Shown: positions 1 through 6,142, counted from the first letter of the stretch. The stretch: DNA of 6,430 nt from Pseudomonadota bacterium (GCA_021811005.1 JAJZPY010000110.1:1-6430), one strand, 5' to 3'. The notes: generated by a model not told the origin, from the letters alone. Numbers and translations are program-made.

Positions 1-347
1 GTGCGCTCGGGGTCGAGAATCTTGAACACCTGGGCCTTGTAGGTGACGGCGTTGGCCTCGATCTGCTCGGGAGTGAGCGGCGGGCGCGTGGCATTGCGGC
101 CGGTGGGGTCGCCAATCAGCCCGGTGAAGTCGCCAATGAGAAAAATGACTTCATGGCCCAGATCTTGCAACGTCTTGAGCTTGTTGATGAGCACCGTATG
201 CCCCAGGTGCAGGTCGGGGGCGGTGGGGTCGAAACCGGCCTTGACGCGCAGGGGCTTGCCGCTGCGCAGGCGTTCCACCAGCTCCGCTTCGGGCAGCACT
301 TCGTCGGCGCCGCGCCGGATTTCCTGCAAGGCGTCTTCGAAACTCAT
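1..347 (-). CDS. tyrS: Tyrosyl-tRNA synthetase, N-terminal part (cut by window edge)
   Basis: This is a class I aminoacyl-tRNA synthetase that charges tRNA-Tyr with tyrosine in the cytoplasm. The 115 visible residues start MSFEDALQEI. They carry the family's N-terminal helix, the AGFDPTAPDLHLGHTV block with the HIGH-type ATP-binding signature HLGH at about residues 47-50, and then the GDFTGLIGDPTGR stretch of the Rossmann fold at about 72-84. The HLGHTV form and the ligand-loop wording match the TyrZ-like subgroup of bacterial TyrRS (about 400 aa). Roughly 70% of the gene, including the KMSKS loop and the RNA-binding C-terminal domain, therefore lies outside the window. The ATG (complement of 345-347) is preceded by a strong Shine-Dalgarno sequence, GGAGG, as the complement of 353-357, five bases away. 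The gene is divergent from the M23 peptidase gene. I could not pick out a convincing promoter for it in the short gap. Confidence 0.95.
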   Translation of the reverse strand, partial: MSFEDALQEIRRGADEVLPEAELVERLRSGKPLRVKAGFDPTAPDLHLGHTVLINKLKTLQDLGHEVIFLIGDFTGLIGDPTGRNATRPPLTPEQIEANAVTYKAQVFKILDPER

Positions 348-409
348 GCCGCCCTCCTCGCGCCCGCAACCGGACATGCAATGCTTACACCTTGATATTT
401 CATGGGAAT

Positions 410-438
410 TTGTGAAAAGCCATGGTTTCTGTTAGACT
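410..438 (+). promoter_or_regulatory. Candidate sigma-70 promoter for the M23 peptidase-anmK operon
   Basis: TTGTGA at 410-415 and TAGACT at 433-438 are separated by 17 bases, and the -10 is preceded by TGT, as in an extended -10 element. Each hexamer matches the consensus at four of six positions. Transcription would begin near 445. That would exclude the ATG at 422 as a start and favour the ATG at 449, with a very short leader. This is inferred from pattern only. Confidence 0.4.
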
Positions 439-1792
439 CGCCCGGATCATGAAGCACATCAAGTCATGCGCCCAAGCGTTGAATCGCTGGATTCTAGCGC
501 AAAAACAAGCCACCCATGGTTCCGAATCCCGTCTGAGCGGGATGGTTGCCACCCTGCTGATGATGGTTTTCGGCATGGCGACCGCTTTCGGCATCACGCC
601 CGGGACTTCCACCCGCCCGGTGGCGGTGCTGCCCGTCATTGAAGACATCACGCAGCATCAGGTCACGCCGGCCGAAACGCCCGGGGTTTACACCCAGCAG
701 GACACGGTCCACAGCGGCGACACCCTGGCCGCCCTGCTGTTCCGCATGGGCGTGGACGACCGGGCAGCCCTTGAATTCATGCGCCAGGATCCCCTGGCCC
801 GCAACATTTTCGGCCAGCTCTCGCCCGGCAAGCCGATTCGCGTGCAGCACCTGGCCAACGGCGATCTGGTGAGCCTGCGCTTCCCGCGCGGCGATGACAA
901 AACCCTGGTGGTGAGGCGCGCGGACGACCATTTCCAGTCCGCCGAAGAACAGGCGGGACACCTGCATCACGTGGTCCAGGCTTCCGGCCGGATCCAGAGC
1001 TCGCTGTTTGCGGCCGCGGACAATGCGGGCATTCCCGACAGCGTCACGCGCCAACTGAGCCAGCTGTTTTCCACGGACATCGATTTCCACAACGACCTGC
1101 GGACCGGCGACTCGTTTTCCGTGATCTACGAAGCGTCCCAGGACGACTTCGACCAGGTCAAGGCCGGGCGCATCCTGGCGGCCGAGTTCGTGAACAAGGG
1201 CGTGACGCTGCGCCGCGTGTTCTTTGACGGCCCCGACGGCGGCGATTACTACACCCCGGACGGACAAGGCACGCGTGCTTCCTTCCTGCGTTCCCCCATC
1301 GAGTTCTCCCGGGTCACCTCCGGCTTCAAGGCCGAGCGCTTCCATCCCATCCTGCACACCTGGCGTGCCCACAAGGGCATCGACCTGGGCGCGCCCATGG
1401 GCACCCCGGTGGTGTCCGTGGCCAACGCCACGGTGGCTTTTGCCGGCTGGCGCAACGGTTATGGCAACGTGATCGAATTGCACCACAGCAACAACATCAA
1501 CACCGTCTATGGCCACCTGTCCGCTTTTGCGCATGGATTGCGCGCCGGCCAGCACATCCGCCAGGGTGAAGTCATCGGCTACGTGGGCATGACCGGCCTG
1601 GCCACCGGCCCGCACCTGCATTACGAATTCAAGATCGGCGGCGCCCAGGTCGATCCCCAGGGTCCTTCCGTGCCGCGCCATGCCACGGCCAGCCTGAGCG
1701 GCCGCAGCAAAACCCAGTTCCTGGCCGCCACGGCACCCCTCGTCAAGGAACTCGACGCCATTCGCGGCAACACGCTGGCCAAATTCGAGTAG
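422..1792 (+). CDS. M23-family (MepM-like) peptidoglycan DD-endopeptidase, membrane anchored
   Basis: This is a zinc metallopeptidase expected to cut peptide cross-links of peptidoglycan in the periplasm, making room for wall growth. The domain order over 456 residues is as follows. A short basic cytoplasmic tail is followed by a hydrophobic segment (about 41-59) that acts as signal anchor or uncleaved signal. A LysM/OapA-like wall-binding domain begins at HSGDTL (97-102). A Csd3/MepM-like second domain follows at about 185-300, and then the M23 catalytic domain at about 300-420. All key residues are present: zinc ligands H317 and D321 in HKGID and H400 in HLH, and catalytic H365 (YGHL) and H398. 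The length resembles E. coli MepM (about 440 aa). The start is uncertain. The ATG at 422 has no good Shine-Dalgarno sequence. The ATG at 449 (MKHIKSC...) also lacks one but sits just after a plausible promoter. The stop is three bases before anmK, which suggests one transcript. Confidence 0.92.
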   Translation: MVSVRLARIMKHIKSCAQALNRWILAQKQATHGSESRLSGMVATLLMMVFGMATAFGITPGTSTRPVAVLPVIEDITQHQVTPAETPGVYTQQDTVHSGDTLAALLFRMGVDDRAALEFMRQDPLARNIFGQLSPGKPIRVQHLANGDLVSLRFPRGDDKTLVVRRADDHFQSAEEQAGHLHHVVQASGRIQSSLFAAADNAGIPDSVTRQLSQLFSTDIDFHNDLRTGDSFSVIYEASQDDFDQVKAGRILAAEFVNKGVTLRRVFFDGPDGGDYYTPDGQGTRASFLRSPIEFSRVTSGFKAERFHPILHTWRAHKGIDLGAPMGTPVVSVANATVAFAGWRNGYGNVIELHHSNNINTVYGHLSAFAHGLRAGQHIRQGEVIGYVGMTGLATGPHLHYEFKIGGAQVDPQGPSVPRHATASLSGRSKTQFLAATAPLVKELDAIRGNTLAKFE

Positions 1793-1795
1793 CGC

Positions 1796-2899
1796 ATGAA
1801 CGCCCGGCATTATGTGGGGCTGATGTCGGGAACCAGCCTGGACGGCGTCGATGCCGTCACCGTTTCCTTTGAAGACGACCGGCTGCAGGTCACCGGCCAT
1901 GCCGAACGCCCCTTTCCCCCCGAACTCCGAAACGAACTGCTCGACCTGAACCGGCCTGACGGGCGCGACGAACTGGAGCGGGCCGCAGCGGCCGGCGTGG
2001 CGCTCGCGCGGTGTTATGCCGAGGCCGCGCTGGCCACCGTAGCCGCCGCCGGCCTTCAGCCGGCAGACATCGCCGCCATCGGCTGCCATGGGCAGACGGT
2101 GCGGCACCGGCCCGAACGGGGTTATACCCTGCAGCTGGGCAATGGCGCCTGGCTGGCCGAACTGACCGGCATCCTGGTGGTGACGGATTTCCGCTCGCGC
2201 GACCTGGCGGCCGGCGGGCAGGGTGCTCCGCTGGTCCCCGCATTCCACGAAGCCGTGTTCGCAAGCCCCGACACCCCGCGCGCCCTGCTCAACCTGGGTG
2301 GCATCAGCAACCTGACGCTGCTGCGTCCGGGCGAACCCGCGCGCGGCTACGACTGCGGTCCGGGCAACGTGCTGCTGGACGGCTGGACCGAACGGCATCT
2401 GGGACAACCGTTTGACCCCGATGGCGCCTGGGCCCGCACGGGCCGCCCCGATGGCGCCCTGCTGGAAGCCTTGCTGGAACACCCCCATTTCCGCCGCGCG
2501 CCCCCCAAAAGCACCGGGCGCGACGAATTCCACCTGGACTGGCTTGAAAGCCACGCCCCCGTGCGCCAGCTCGCGCCCCAGGACGTGCAGGCCACGCTGC
2601 TGGCGCTTACGGCCCGTGCTGCCGCAGACTGCATCGCGGCAGAAGCCAACGGTTCATCCCTGGAAGTGTTCTGTTGCGGCGGAGGCGCGCGCAACGGCGC
2701 ATTGATGGGAGCCTTGCAGGACCTGCTGCCCAGCCTGCCGGTGGCCTCCACGGACGTGCTGGGCCTGCCGGTACAGTGGGTGGAAGCCACCGCGTTTGCG
2801 TGGCTGGCACGGGAACTGCTACTGGGACGCCATGCCAGCCGGCCGCAGGTGACCGGCGCACGCCACAGCGTGCCGCTGGGCGCGATCTATCCGGCCTAG
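1796..2899 (+). CDS. anmK: Anhydro-N-acetylmuramic acid kinase
   Basis: This cytoplasmic kinase uses ATP to open the 1,6-anhydro ring and phosphorylate anhydro-MurNAc from turned-over cell wall, giving MurNAc-6-phosphate. It belongs to the ASKHA (hexokinase/Hsp70-like) fold. At 367 residues it has the usual family length (E. coli about 369). Visible signatures in order are the phosphate loop MSGTSLDGVD (10-19), CHGQT (97-101), the TDFRSRDLAAGGQGAPLVP block, LNLGGISNL, and DCGPGN with D186, which aligns with the catalytic Asp described for the Pseudomonas enzyme. The C-terminal adenosine-binding CGGGARN follows. The ATG lies three bases after the peptidase stop codon, with a weak GAG Shine-Dalgarno sequence inside the upstream gene's last codons, so translational coupling is likely. 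Its 3' end overlaps the argB stop codon by four bases. The MurNAc-6-P etherase murQ, the usual next step, is not in the window. Confidence 0.97.
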   Translation: MNARHYVGLMSGTSLDGVDAVTVSFEDDRLQVTGHAERPFPPELRNELLDLNRPDGRDELERAAAAGVALARCYAEAALATVAAAGLQPADIAAIGCHGQTVRHRPERGYTLQLGNGAWLAELTGILVVTDFRSRDLAAGGQGAPLVPAFHEAVFASPDTPRALLNLGGISNLTLLRPGEPARGYDCGPGNVLLDGWTERHLGQPFDPDGAWARTGRPDGALLEALLEHPHFRRAPPKSTGRDEFHLDWLESHAPVRQLAPQDVQATLLALTARAAADCIAAEANGSSLEVFCCGGGARNGALMGALQDLLPSLPVASTDVLGLPVQWVEATAFAWLARELLLGRHASRPQVTGARHSVPLGAIYPA

Positions 2900-3801
2900 G
2901 CTCCGCGATTGGCTGCGGCGCCGCGGATGAGGGTGCCAATGCCTTCGTCGGTCAGCACTTCCAGCAGCAGCGCATGGGGCACGCGTCCGTCGATGATGTG
3001 CGCCGTCTTGACGCCGTTCTGCACCGCATCCAGCGCGCAATCCACCTTGGGCAACATGCCGCCGCTGATGGTGCCGTCAGCAATGAGTTCGCGCACCCGG
3101 GCCCCGTTGAGTCCGGTCAGGACCTGGCCCTGCTTGTCGAGCACGCCGGTGGTGTTGGTGAGCAGCAGCAGCTTTTCCGCCTGCAGCGTCACGGCCAGCT
3201 TGCCGGCCACCAGGTCGGCGTTGATGTTGTAGGCTTCGCCCCCTTCCCCCACGCCCAGGGGCGCGATGACCGGAATGAAGTTCTGGTTGCACAGCAGGGT
3301 CACGATGCCCGGGTCGATGCTCACCACTTCGCCCACCTGGCCGATGTCGATGGCTTCGTCGGAAGCGTCCGGCTTGCGCAGCATGAGCTTGCGCGCATGG
3401 ATGAAGTTGCCGTCCTTGCCGGTGAGCCCCACCGCATTGCCGCCGGCGCGGTTGATGAGGGTGACGATGTCCTGGTTGACCAGTCCGCCCAGCACCATTT
3501 CCACCACGTCGAGGGTTTCCTCGTCCGTCACCCGCATGCCCTGGATGAATTCGCTCTGCTTGCCCACGCGCTTGAGCAGTTCACCGATCTGGGGACCACC
3601 GCCGTGCACCACCACCGGATTCATGCCCACCAGCTTGAGCAGCACCACGTCGCGCGCAAAGCCTTCCTGCAGCGACACGTCGGTCATGGCATTGCCGCCG
3701 TACTTGATGACGATGGTCTTGCCGTGGAAACGCTGGATGTAGGGCAGTGCTTCGATCAGTACCGCGGTTTTCTGATCGGCGGGAATGGCGGCGGGATTCA
3801 T
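2896..3801 (-). CDS. argB: Acetylglutamate kinase
   Basis: This enzyme phosphorylates N-acetyl-L-glutamate with ATP, the second step of arginine (ornithine) biosynthesis, in the cytoplasm. From the ATG at 3801 it has 301 residues. The amino-acid-kinase fold shows IKYGGNAM with K33 (32-39), the VVVHGGGPQIG substrate loop (63-73), GMRVTDEETL with R90, NINADLVAGKLA with N192 and D196, and LPKV with K252, matching the catalytic and binding residues known in E. coli ArgB. It is about 40 residues longer than E. coli ArgB. Much of the difference is an N-terminal helix (VLIEALPYIQRF, about 14-25) characteristic of hexameric, arginine-inhibited enzymes, so feedback inhibition by arginine is expected. 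A longer frame opens at a TTG at 3840. I prefer the ATG at 3801 because GGAG (complement of 3811-3814) lies nine bases before it and a good promoter covers the TTG. Confidence 0.96.
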   Translation of the reverse strand: MNPAAIPADQKTAVLIEALPYIQRFHGKTIVIKYGGNAMTDVSLQEGFARDVVLLKLVGMNPVVVHGGGPQIGELLKRVGKQSEFIQGMRVTDEETLDVVEMVLGGLVNQDIVTLINRAGGNAVGLTGKDGNFIHARKLMLRKPDASDEAIDIGQVGEVVSIDPGIVTLLCNQNFIPVIAPLGVGEGGEAYNINADLVAGKLAVTLQAEKLLLLTNTTGVLDKQGQVLTGLNGARVRELIADGTISGGMLPKVDCALDAVQNGVKTAHIIDGRVPHALLLEVLTDEGIGTLIRGAAANRGA

Positions 3802-3828
3802 GTCAGGCAGCTCCGGAAATTTCGGCGC

Positions 3829-3857
3829 ATTGTAAGGCAATTGTCACTCAAACCCAA
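3829..3857 (-). promoter_or_regulatory. Candidate sigma-70 promoter for argB
   Basis: Read on the minus strand, TTGGGT (complement of 3852-3857) and TACAAT (complement of 3829-3834) are separated by 17 bases. The -10 matches consensus at five of six positions, the -35 at three. Predicted initiation near 3822 gives a leader of about 20 bases containing the GGAG Shine-Dalgarno sequence before the ATG at 3801. The -35 lies in the final codons of coq7, so argB can be transcribed independently of coq7. Confidence 0.5.
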
Positions 3858-4474
3858 TACACCGTTCGGGTCATGAGGCGGGAGGACCAGGCCATGGCCC
3901 ATTTCACCGGCGCCGGAAACTCGGCCGCGCCCAGCTGCTGCGCCAGCGCGGCGTGACCGGCTTCGTCGGTTTTCATCTGTTCGATGACGGCCCGGGTGCG
4001 CTGGTCCTGCGCAGGAATGCGCGCCAGATGTCCGGCCAGATGGGCTTCCACCTGGCGTTCCGTCTCCTTGAGAAAGGCGAGATTCCAGCGGTCGCCCGCC
4101 ACGCCCGCAAGCACGCCCAGCGCCAGGGAACCCGCATACCAGAAGGGATTGAGCCAGCTGGTGCGCCCGCCCAGTTCCGCAATGCGCTGCTCGCACCAGG
4201 CCAGGTGGTCTTCCTCTTCCTGTGCCGCCGACTGCAACGCTGCGCGGTTGGAGTCGACGCGGGCGGTCAGCGCCTGTCCCTGGTAGAGGGCCTGGGCGCA
4301 GATTTCCCCGCTGTGGTTGATGCGCATGAGCCGCCCCACGTGGGTTTTTTCTGCCGCGGTGAGCGGCGCTTCGGGGCAGGCGGAGGCGGGGCTGGGGCGC
4401 GCCGCGCGGGCCGGTGCCGCCACGGTGCGCAGCGCGCGGTCAAACTGGAGGATGAAGCGGTCAAAGGTATTCAT
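3848..4474 (-). CDS. coq7: Coq7-type di-iron demethoxyubiquinone hydroxylase
   Basis: This enzyme catalyses the last ring hydroxylation of ubiquinone biosynthesis (2-polyprenyl-3-methyl-6-methoxy-1,4-benzoquinone to the 5-hydroxy product) using O2 and a carboxylate-bridged di-iron centre. It is a peripheral inner-membrane protein and replaces the flavin enzyme UbiF of E. coli. The 208-residue product shows the ferritin-like four-helix metal set: E57 in RINHSGE, E87 and H90 in EEEDH, E139 in KETERQ, and E171 and H174 in DEAGH. The spacing agrees well with human COQ7 for the first four ligands. A hydrophobic stretch, SLALGVLAGVAG (116-127), may contact the membrane. An Ala/Pro-rich linker (about 19-37) follows the first helix. 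The frame is open back to an ATG at 4525, but MNTFDRFILQFD at 4474 fits family N-termini and a candidate promoter lies across the longer start. No strong Shine-Dalgarno sequence is seen. argB follows 46 bases downstream on the same strand. Confidence 0.95.
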   Translation of the reverse strand: MNTFDRFILQFDRALRTVAAPARAARPSPASACPEAPLTAAEKTHVGRLMRINHSGEICAQALYQGQALTARVDSNRAALQSAAQEEEDHLAWCEQRIAELGGRTSWLNPFWYAGSLALGVLAGVAGDRWNLAFLKETERQVEAHLAGHLARIPAQDQRTRAVIEQMKTDEAGHAALAQQLGAAEFPAPVKWAMAWSSRLMTRTVYWV

Positions 4475-4482
4475 GAGGCGGG

Positions 4483-4511
4483 AGCCTAGCGGGATTCCTG
4501 CGCGAACACAA
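4483..4511 (-). promoter_or_regulatory. Weak candidate promoter for coq7
   Basis: On the minus strand TTGTGT (complement of 4506-4511) and TAGGCT (complement of 4483-4488) are 17 bases apart. Each matches consensus at only three of six positions. The position directly upstream of the ATG at 4474, and downstream of the porin terminator, makes it plausible because coq7 needs its own promoter once porin transcription has ended. The leader would be very short. Confidence 0.3.
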
Positions 4512-4535
4512 TGAATTCCACGCATTCACGCCCAT

Positions 4536-4562
4536 AAAAAAGCCACCCCGAAGGGTGGCTTT
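4536..4562 (-). terminator. Intrinsic terminator of the complete porin gene
   Basis: On the minus strand an eight-base-pair stem, AGCCACCC/GGGTGGCT (complement of 4541-4548 and 4553-4560), closes on a TTCG tetraloop with a C-G closing pair and runs straight into a T tract (A run at 4536-4541). It begins 43 bases after the porin stop codon. A 25-base core (4536-4560) recurs identically at 6100-6124. On the plus strand the hairpin is followed by only three T, so it is mainly a minus-strand terminator. It shields coq7 from porin transcription. Confidence 0.93.
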
Positions 4563-4576
4563 CAAGTTGCCGCACA

Positions 4577-4604
4577 TCGTGTCAGGGCAAGCCTGACGAA
4601 CGAT
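4577..4604 (-). repeat. Second hairpin between porin stop codon and terminator
   Basis: GTCAGG (4581-4586) and CCTGAC (4592-4597) form a perfect six-base-pair stem around the five-base loop GCAAG. Flanking TCGT (4577-4580) and ACGA (4600-4603) can extend it past a two-base bulge. It lies immediately after the stop codon of the complete porin in the 3' untranslated RNA. A role in mRNA stability or 3' end protection is inferred. Confidence 0.5.
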
Positions 4605-5881
4605 CAGAACTTTATGCGTACACCAACACCGAAGGTGTTGTAGTCCTCGGCACCCCCGTTGGCGGTGACGTAATTCACGCCGCTCTTGTGGTCCATCATC
4701 CAGGCTGCGTACAGGTTGGTGCGCTTGCTCAGGTTGTATTCCAGCATGGCGGAATAGAACTGGTCGGTGCCGTCACCCGTGGTGCCCCAGGCCGGGGTGT
4801 CCACATTGTAGTAGCCGAGGGAGCCCTTCACGTTGGGCGTGAAGTTGTAGCTGCCACCCAGCCAGACCACATTCGTGGTTCTCTCGGGGCCCGGATAGAA
4901 TTCGCTGGCCGCGCCGATGTTGCCGATCTGATAGGCGTAAATGGTCGTGAGGCCGGCATCAGCAGTGGGGTCGCTCGGCTTGTTGAATTGCATCTTTTCG
5001 TAACCGAGTTTCAGCACCGAATTTTCCGTGGGACGGTACTTCATGGCCACGAAGTAGGCCGTGGTGTCCACAAACTGCACATTGACCGTGTTGGCCGCAG
5101 CGCCACCCGTAATGGCCGTGGTGTCCTTGGCGTTCAGGACAGCAGCCTGGATGCCGAACACGCTGTTTTCATAGCCCACGTTCAACTGCAGGTTGCTGCG
5201 AGCGGACACGGTGCCGGCCATGCCGCCCAAGCCCACCAGGGCGTTGACGTTCATGCCGTTGCTGAAGTCCTTGTGGTACTTGATGGCGTTGTCCACGCGG
5301 GAGTTGTCGGTTTGACCGCCACCGCCGTAGAGGCCAGAGAAGTTGATGGGCGAGAACTCCTGGGCGTTGACGGCGTCGTAATCGCCGGCGCCGATGATGT
5401 CAAGCGCCAGGCTGTACTGGCGACCGAAGGAAATGGCGCCCAGGTCGTTGTTGGAAAGGCCGACGTACGCCTTGCGGTTGAACATCTGGCCGTTCAGGCT
5501 CGTGTCACCCACAGACTGGTGAGTCAGGCCGGTGGTGGGGTTGGTGCCAGCGAGGCCGGAACTGGAAATCAGGCCGCTGCCCAGGCTGAACGCCTGTTCC
5601 AACACGAAGAAAGCCTTGTTGCCGTTGCCCAGGTCTTCAGAACCCTTGATACCCCAGAAGGTTTGGGATTCGCCGCCGTTCATCATGCCCGTGGCGGTGC
5701 CGCCCTTGACGTAGCTGGGAATGCCGTAGGGCACTGCGCCCGTCACGAAATTGCCGTTGAAATCTCCCGAGTGGGTCAGTGAGGCCACGCCAACGTCCAG
5801 AATACCGTACAGGCTGACATCCGCCTGGGCCACTCCGGCCACTGCGCTGAGGGCCGCCACTGCCAGTAGCGATTTTTTCAT
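4604..5881 (-). CDS. Gram-negative general porin, complete (first of tandem pair)
   Basis: This is an outer-membrane trimeric beta-barrel porin that lets small hydrophilic solutes diffuse across the outer membrane. It has 425 residues. A Sec signal peptide, MKKSLLAVAALSAVAGVAQA (1-20), is followed by the mature start DVSLYGILDVGV, typical of Burkholderiales porins. The barrel region shows SQTFWGIKGSEDLG, RKAYVGLSNNDLGAISFGRQ and alternating amphipathic strands. The last residues, GVGVRIKF, end in the aromatic residue used for BAM-dependent insertion. I chose the ATG at 5881 over one at 5917 because GGAG (complement of 5890-5893) is eight bases upstream and the signal peptide begins there. Base composition is less GC-rich than the neighbouring enzymes, as is common for highly expressed porins. 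A paralogue lies directly upstream. Substrate and ion selectivity cannot be read from sequence. Confidence 0.95.
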   Translation of the reverse strand: MKKSLLAVAALSAVAGVAQADVSLYGILDVGVASLTHSGDFNGNFVTGAVPYGIPSYVKGGTATGMMNGGESQTFWGIKGSEDLGNGNKAFFVLEQAFSLGSGLISSSGLAGTNPTTGLTHQSVGDTSLNGQMFNRKAYVGLSNNDLGAISFGRQYSLALDIIGAGDYDAVNAQEFSPINFSGLYGGGGQTDNSRVDNAIKYHKDFSNGMNVNALVGLGGMAGTVSARSNLQLNVGYENSVFGIQAAVLNAKDTTAITGGAAANTVNVQFVDTTAYFVAMKYRPTENSVLKLGYEKMQFNKPSDPTADAGLTTIYAYQIGNIGAASEFYPGPERTTNVVWLGGSYNFTPNVKGSLGYYNVDTPAWGTTGDGTDQFYSAMLEYNLSKRTNLYAAWMMDHKSGVNYVTANGGAEDYNTFGVGVRIKF

Positions 5882-6099
5882 TGTGAACACTCCATGTGTG
5901 TGTTGTTTGAACTTCATTTCTGCGTTTGCCGCGGAAATGCAGACGTCCAGAAGTCTCTAGATCGGACTTTCAGCAATTCCGGATTCAAGCCCCAGACTGC
6001 TTTATTGCACTGCAAATGTTACACATTTCTTACGGCAAGCACGCCAGCCCCGGCCCTTTTTTGGCGGCGCAGGCCCCTTTTCTGTAACTTTTTTGCAAC
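5882..6099 (-). promoter_or_regulatory. Upstream regulatory region and leader of the complete porin
   Basis: These 218 bases hold no gene. They run from the upstream terminator to the porin start and must contain the porin promoter, but I see no pair of hexamers with good spacing. What is visible is a GGAG ribosome-binding site (5890-5893), a possible long leader, two adjacent palindromes at 6005-6028, and on the minus strand two GTWACA-type words (GTAACA about 6017-6022, GTTACA about 6083-6088) reminiscent of OmpR-type porin operators. Confidence 0.5.
6005..6028. repeat. Pair of abutting palindromes upstream of porin
   Basis: TTGCA-C-TGCAA (6005-6015) is followed with a two-base overlap by AAATGT-TAC-ACATTT (6014-6028), both with perfect arms. 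They lie about 125-150 bases before the porin start codon. They could be operator half-sites for a dimeric regulator. The TGTAACAT word on the minus strand resembles part of the OmpR-binding sites known upstream of enteric porins. The regulator itself is not identifiable here. Confidence 0.45.
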
Positions 6100-6124
6100 A
6101 AAAAAGCCACCCCGAAGGGTGGCT
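6100..6124 (-). terminator. Intrinsic terminator of the upstream (partial) porin gene
   Basis: The 25-base hairpin and T tract match 4536-4560 base for base: stem AGCCACCC/GGGTGGCT, TTCG loop, and the A run at 6100-6105 read as T on the minus strand. It starts 43 bases after the stop codon of the partial porin, the same spacing as the other copy. Immediately beyond it, TTTTTT-GCAAC-AAAAAA (6089-6105) forms an AT-only inverted repeat that overlaps the T tract. Confidence 0.93.
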
Positions 6125-6142
6125 GAAAGATGGAGTGTTCAG

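Noticed and set aside
494..2554. Very long antisense open frame (686 codons) opposite the peptidase and anmK
   Set aside because: Its codons are in exact register with the sense codons of both genes, so it stays open simply because TTA, CTA and TCA are avoided in this GC-rich coding. The translation is low-complexity Gly/Ala/His/Gln-rich with no recognisable domain.
2915..2924. GC-only palindrome GCGGCGCCGC near the end of argB as a terminator for anmK
   Set aside because: No T tract follows on either strand and it lies inside the Ala-Ala coding of the ArgB C-terminus.
2674..3876. Plus-strand open frame of 400 codons opposite argB
   Set aside because: It is in codon register with argB on the other strand. 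It resembles reverse-complement codons (His/Gln/Val/Ala-rich) and overlaps the true end of anmK, with no ribosome-binding site or domain.
3953..4489. Plus-strand open frame of 178 codons opposite coq7
   Set aside because: All six di-iron ligands are found in the minus-strand reading. The plus-strand product has no recognisable domain and no ribosome-binding site.
4688..5782. Plus-strand open frame of 364 codons opposite the porin
   Set aside because: It is in codon register with the porin, and the porin has a signal peptide, full barrel signatures and a terminator. The opposite frame has none of these.
5941..5980. Short inverted repeats (AGAC/GTCT, GTCC/GGAC) around TCTAGA in the porin leader
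   Set aside because: Arms are four bases with long loops; this is expected by chance in such a length and I do not call it a riboswitch or operator.
4536..6124. Identical 25-base repeats at 4536 and 6100 as possible mobile-element ends or att sites
   Set aside because: Each is a stem-loop followed by a T tract at a fixed distance after a porin stop codon, and both are in the same orientation. Intrinsic terminators duplicated with the gene explain them fully.
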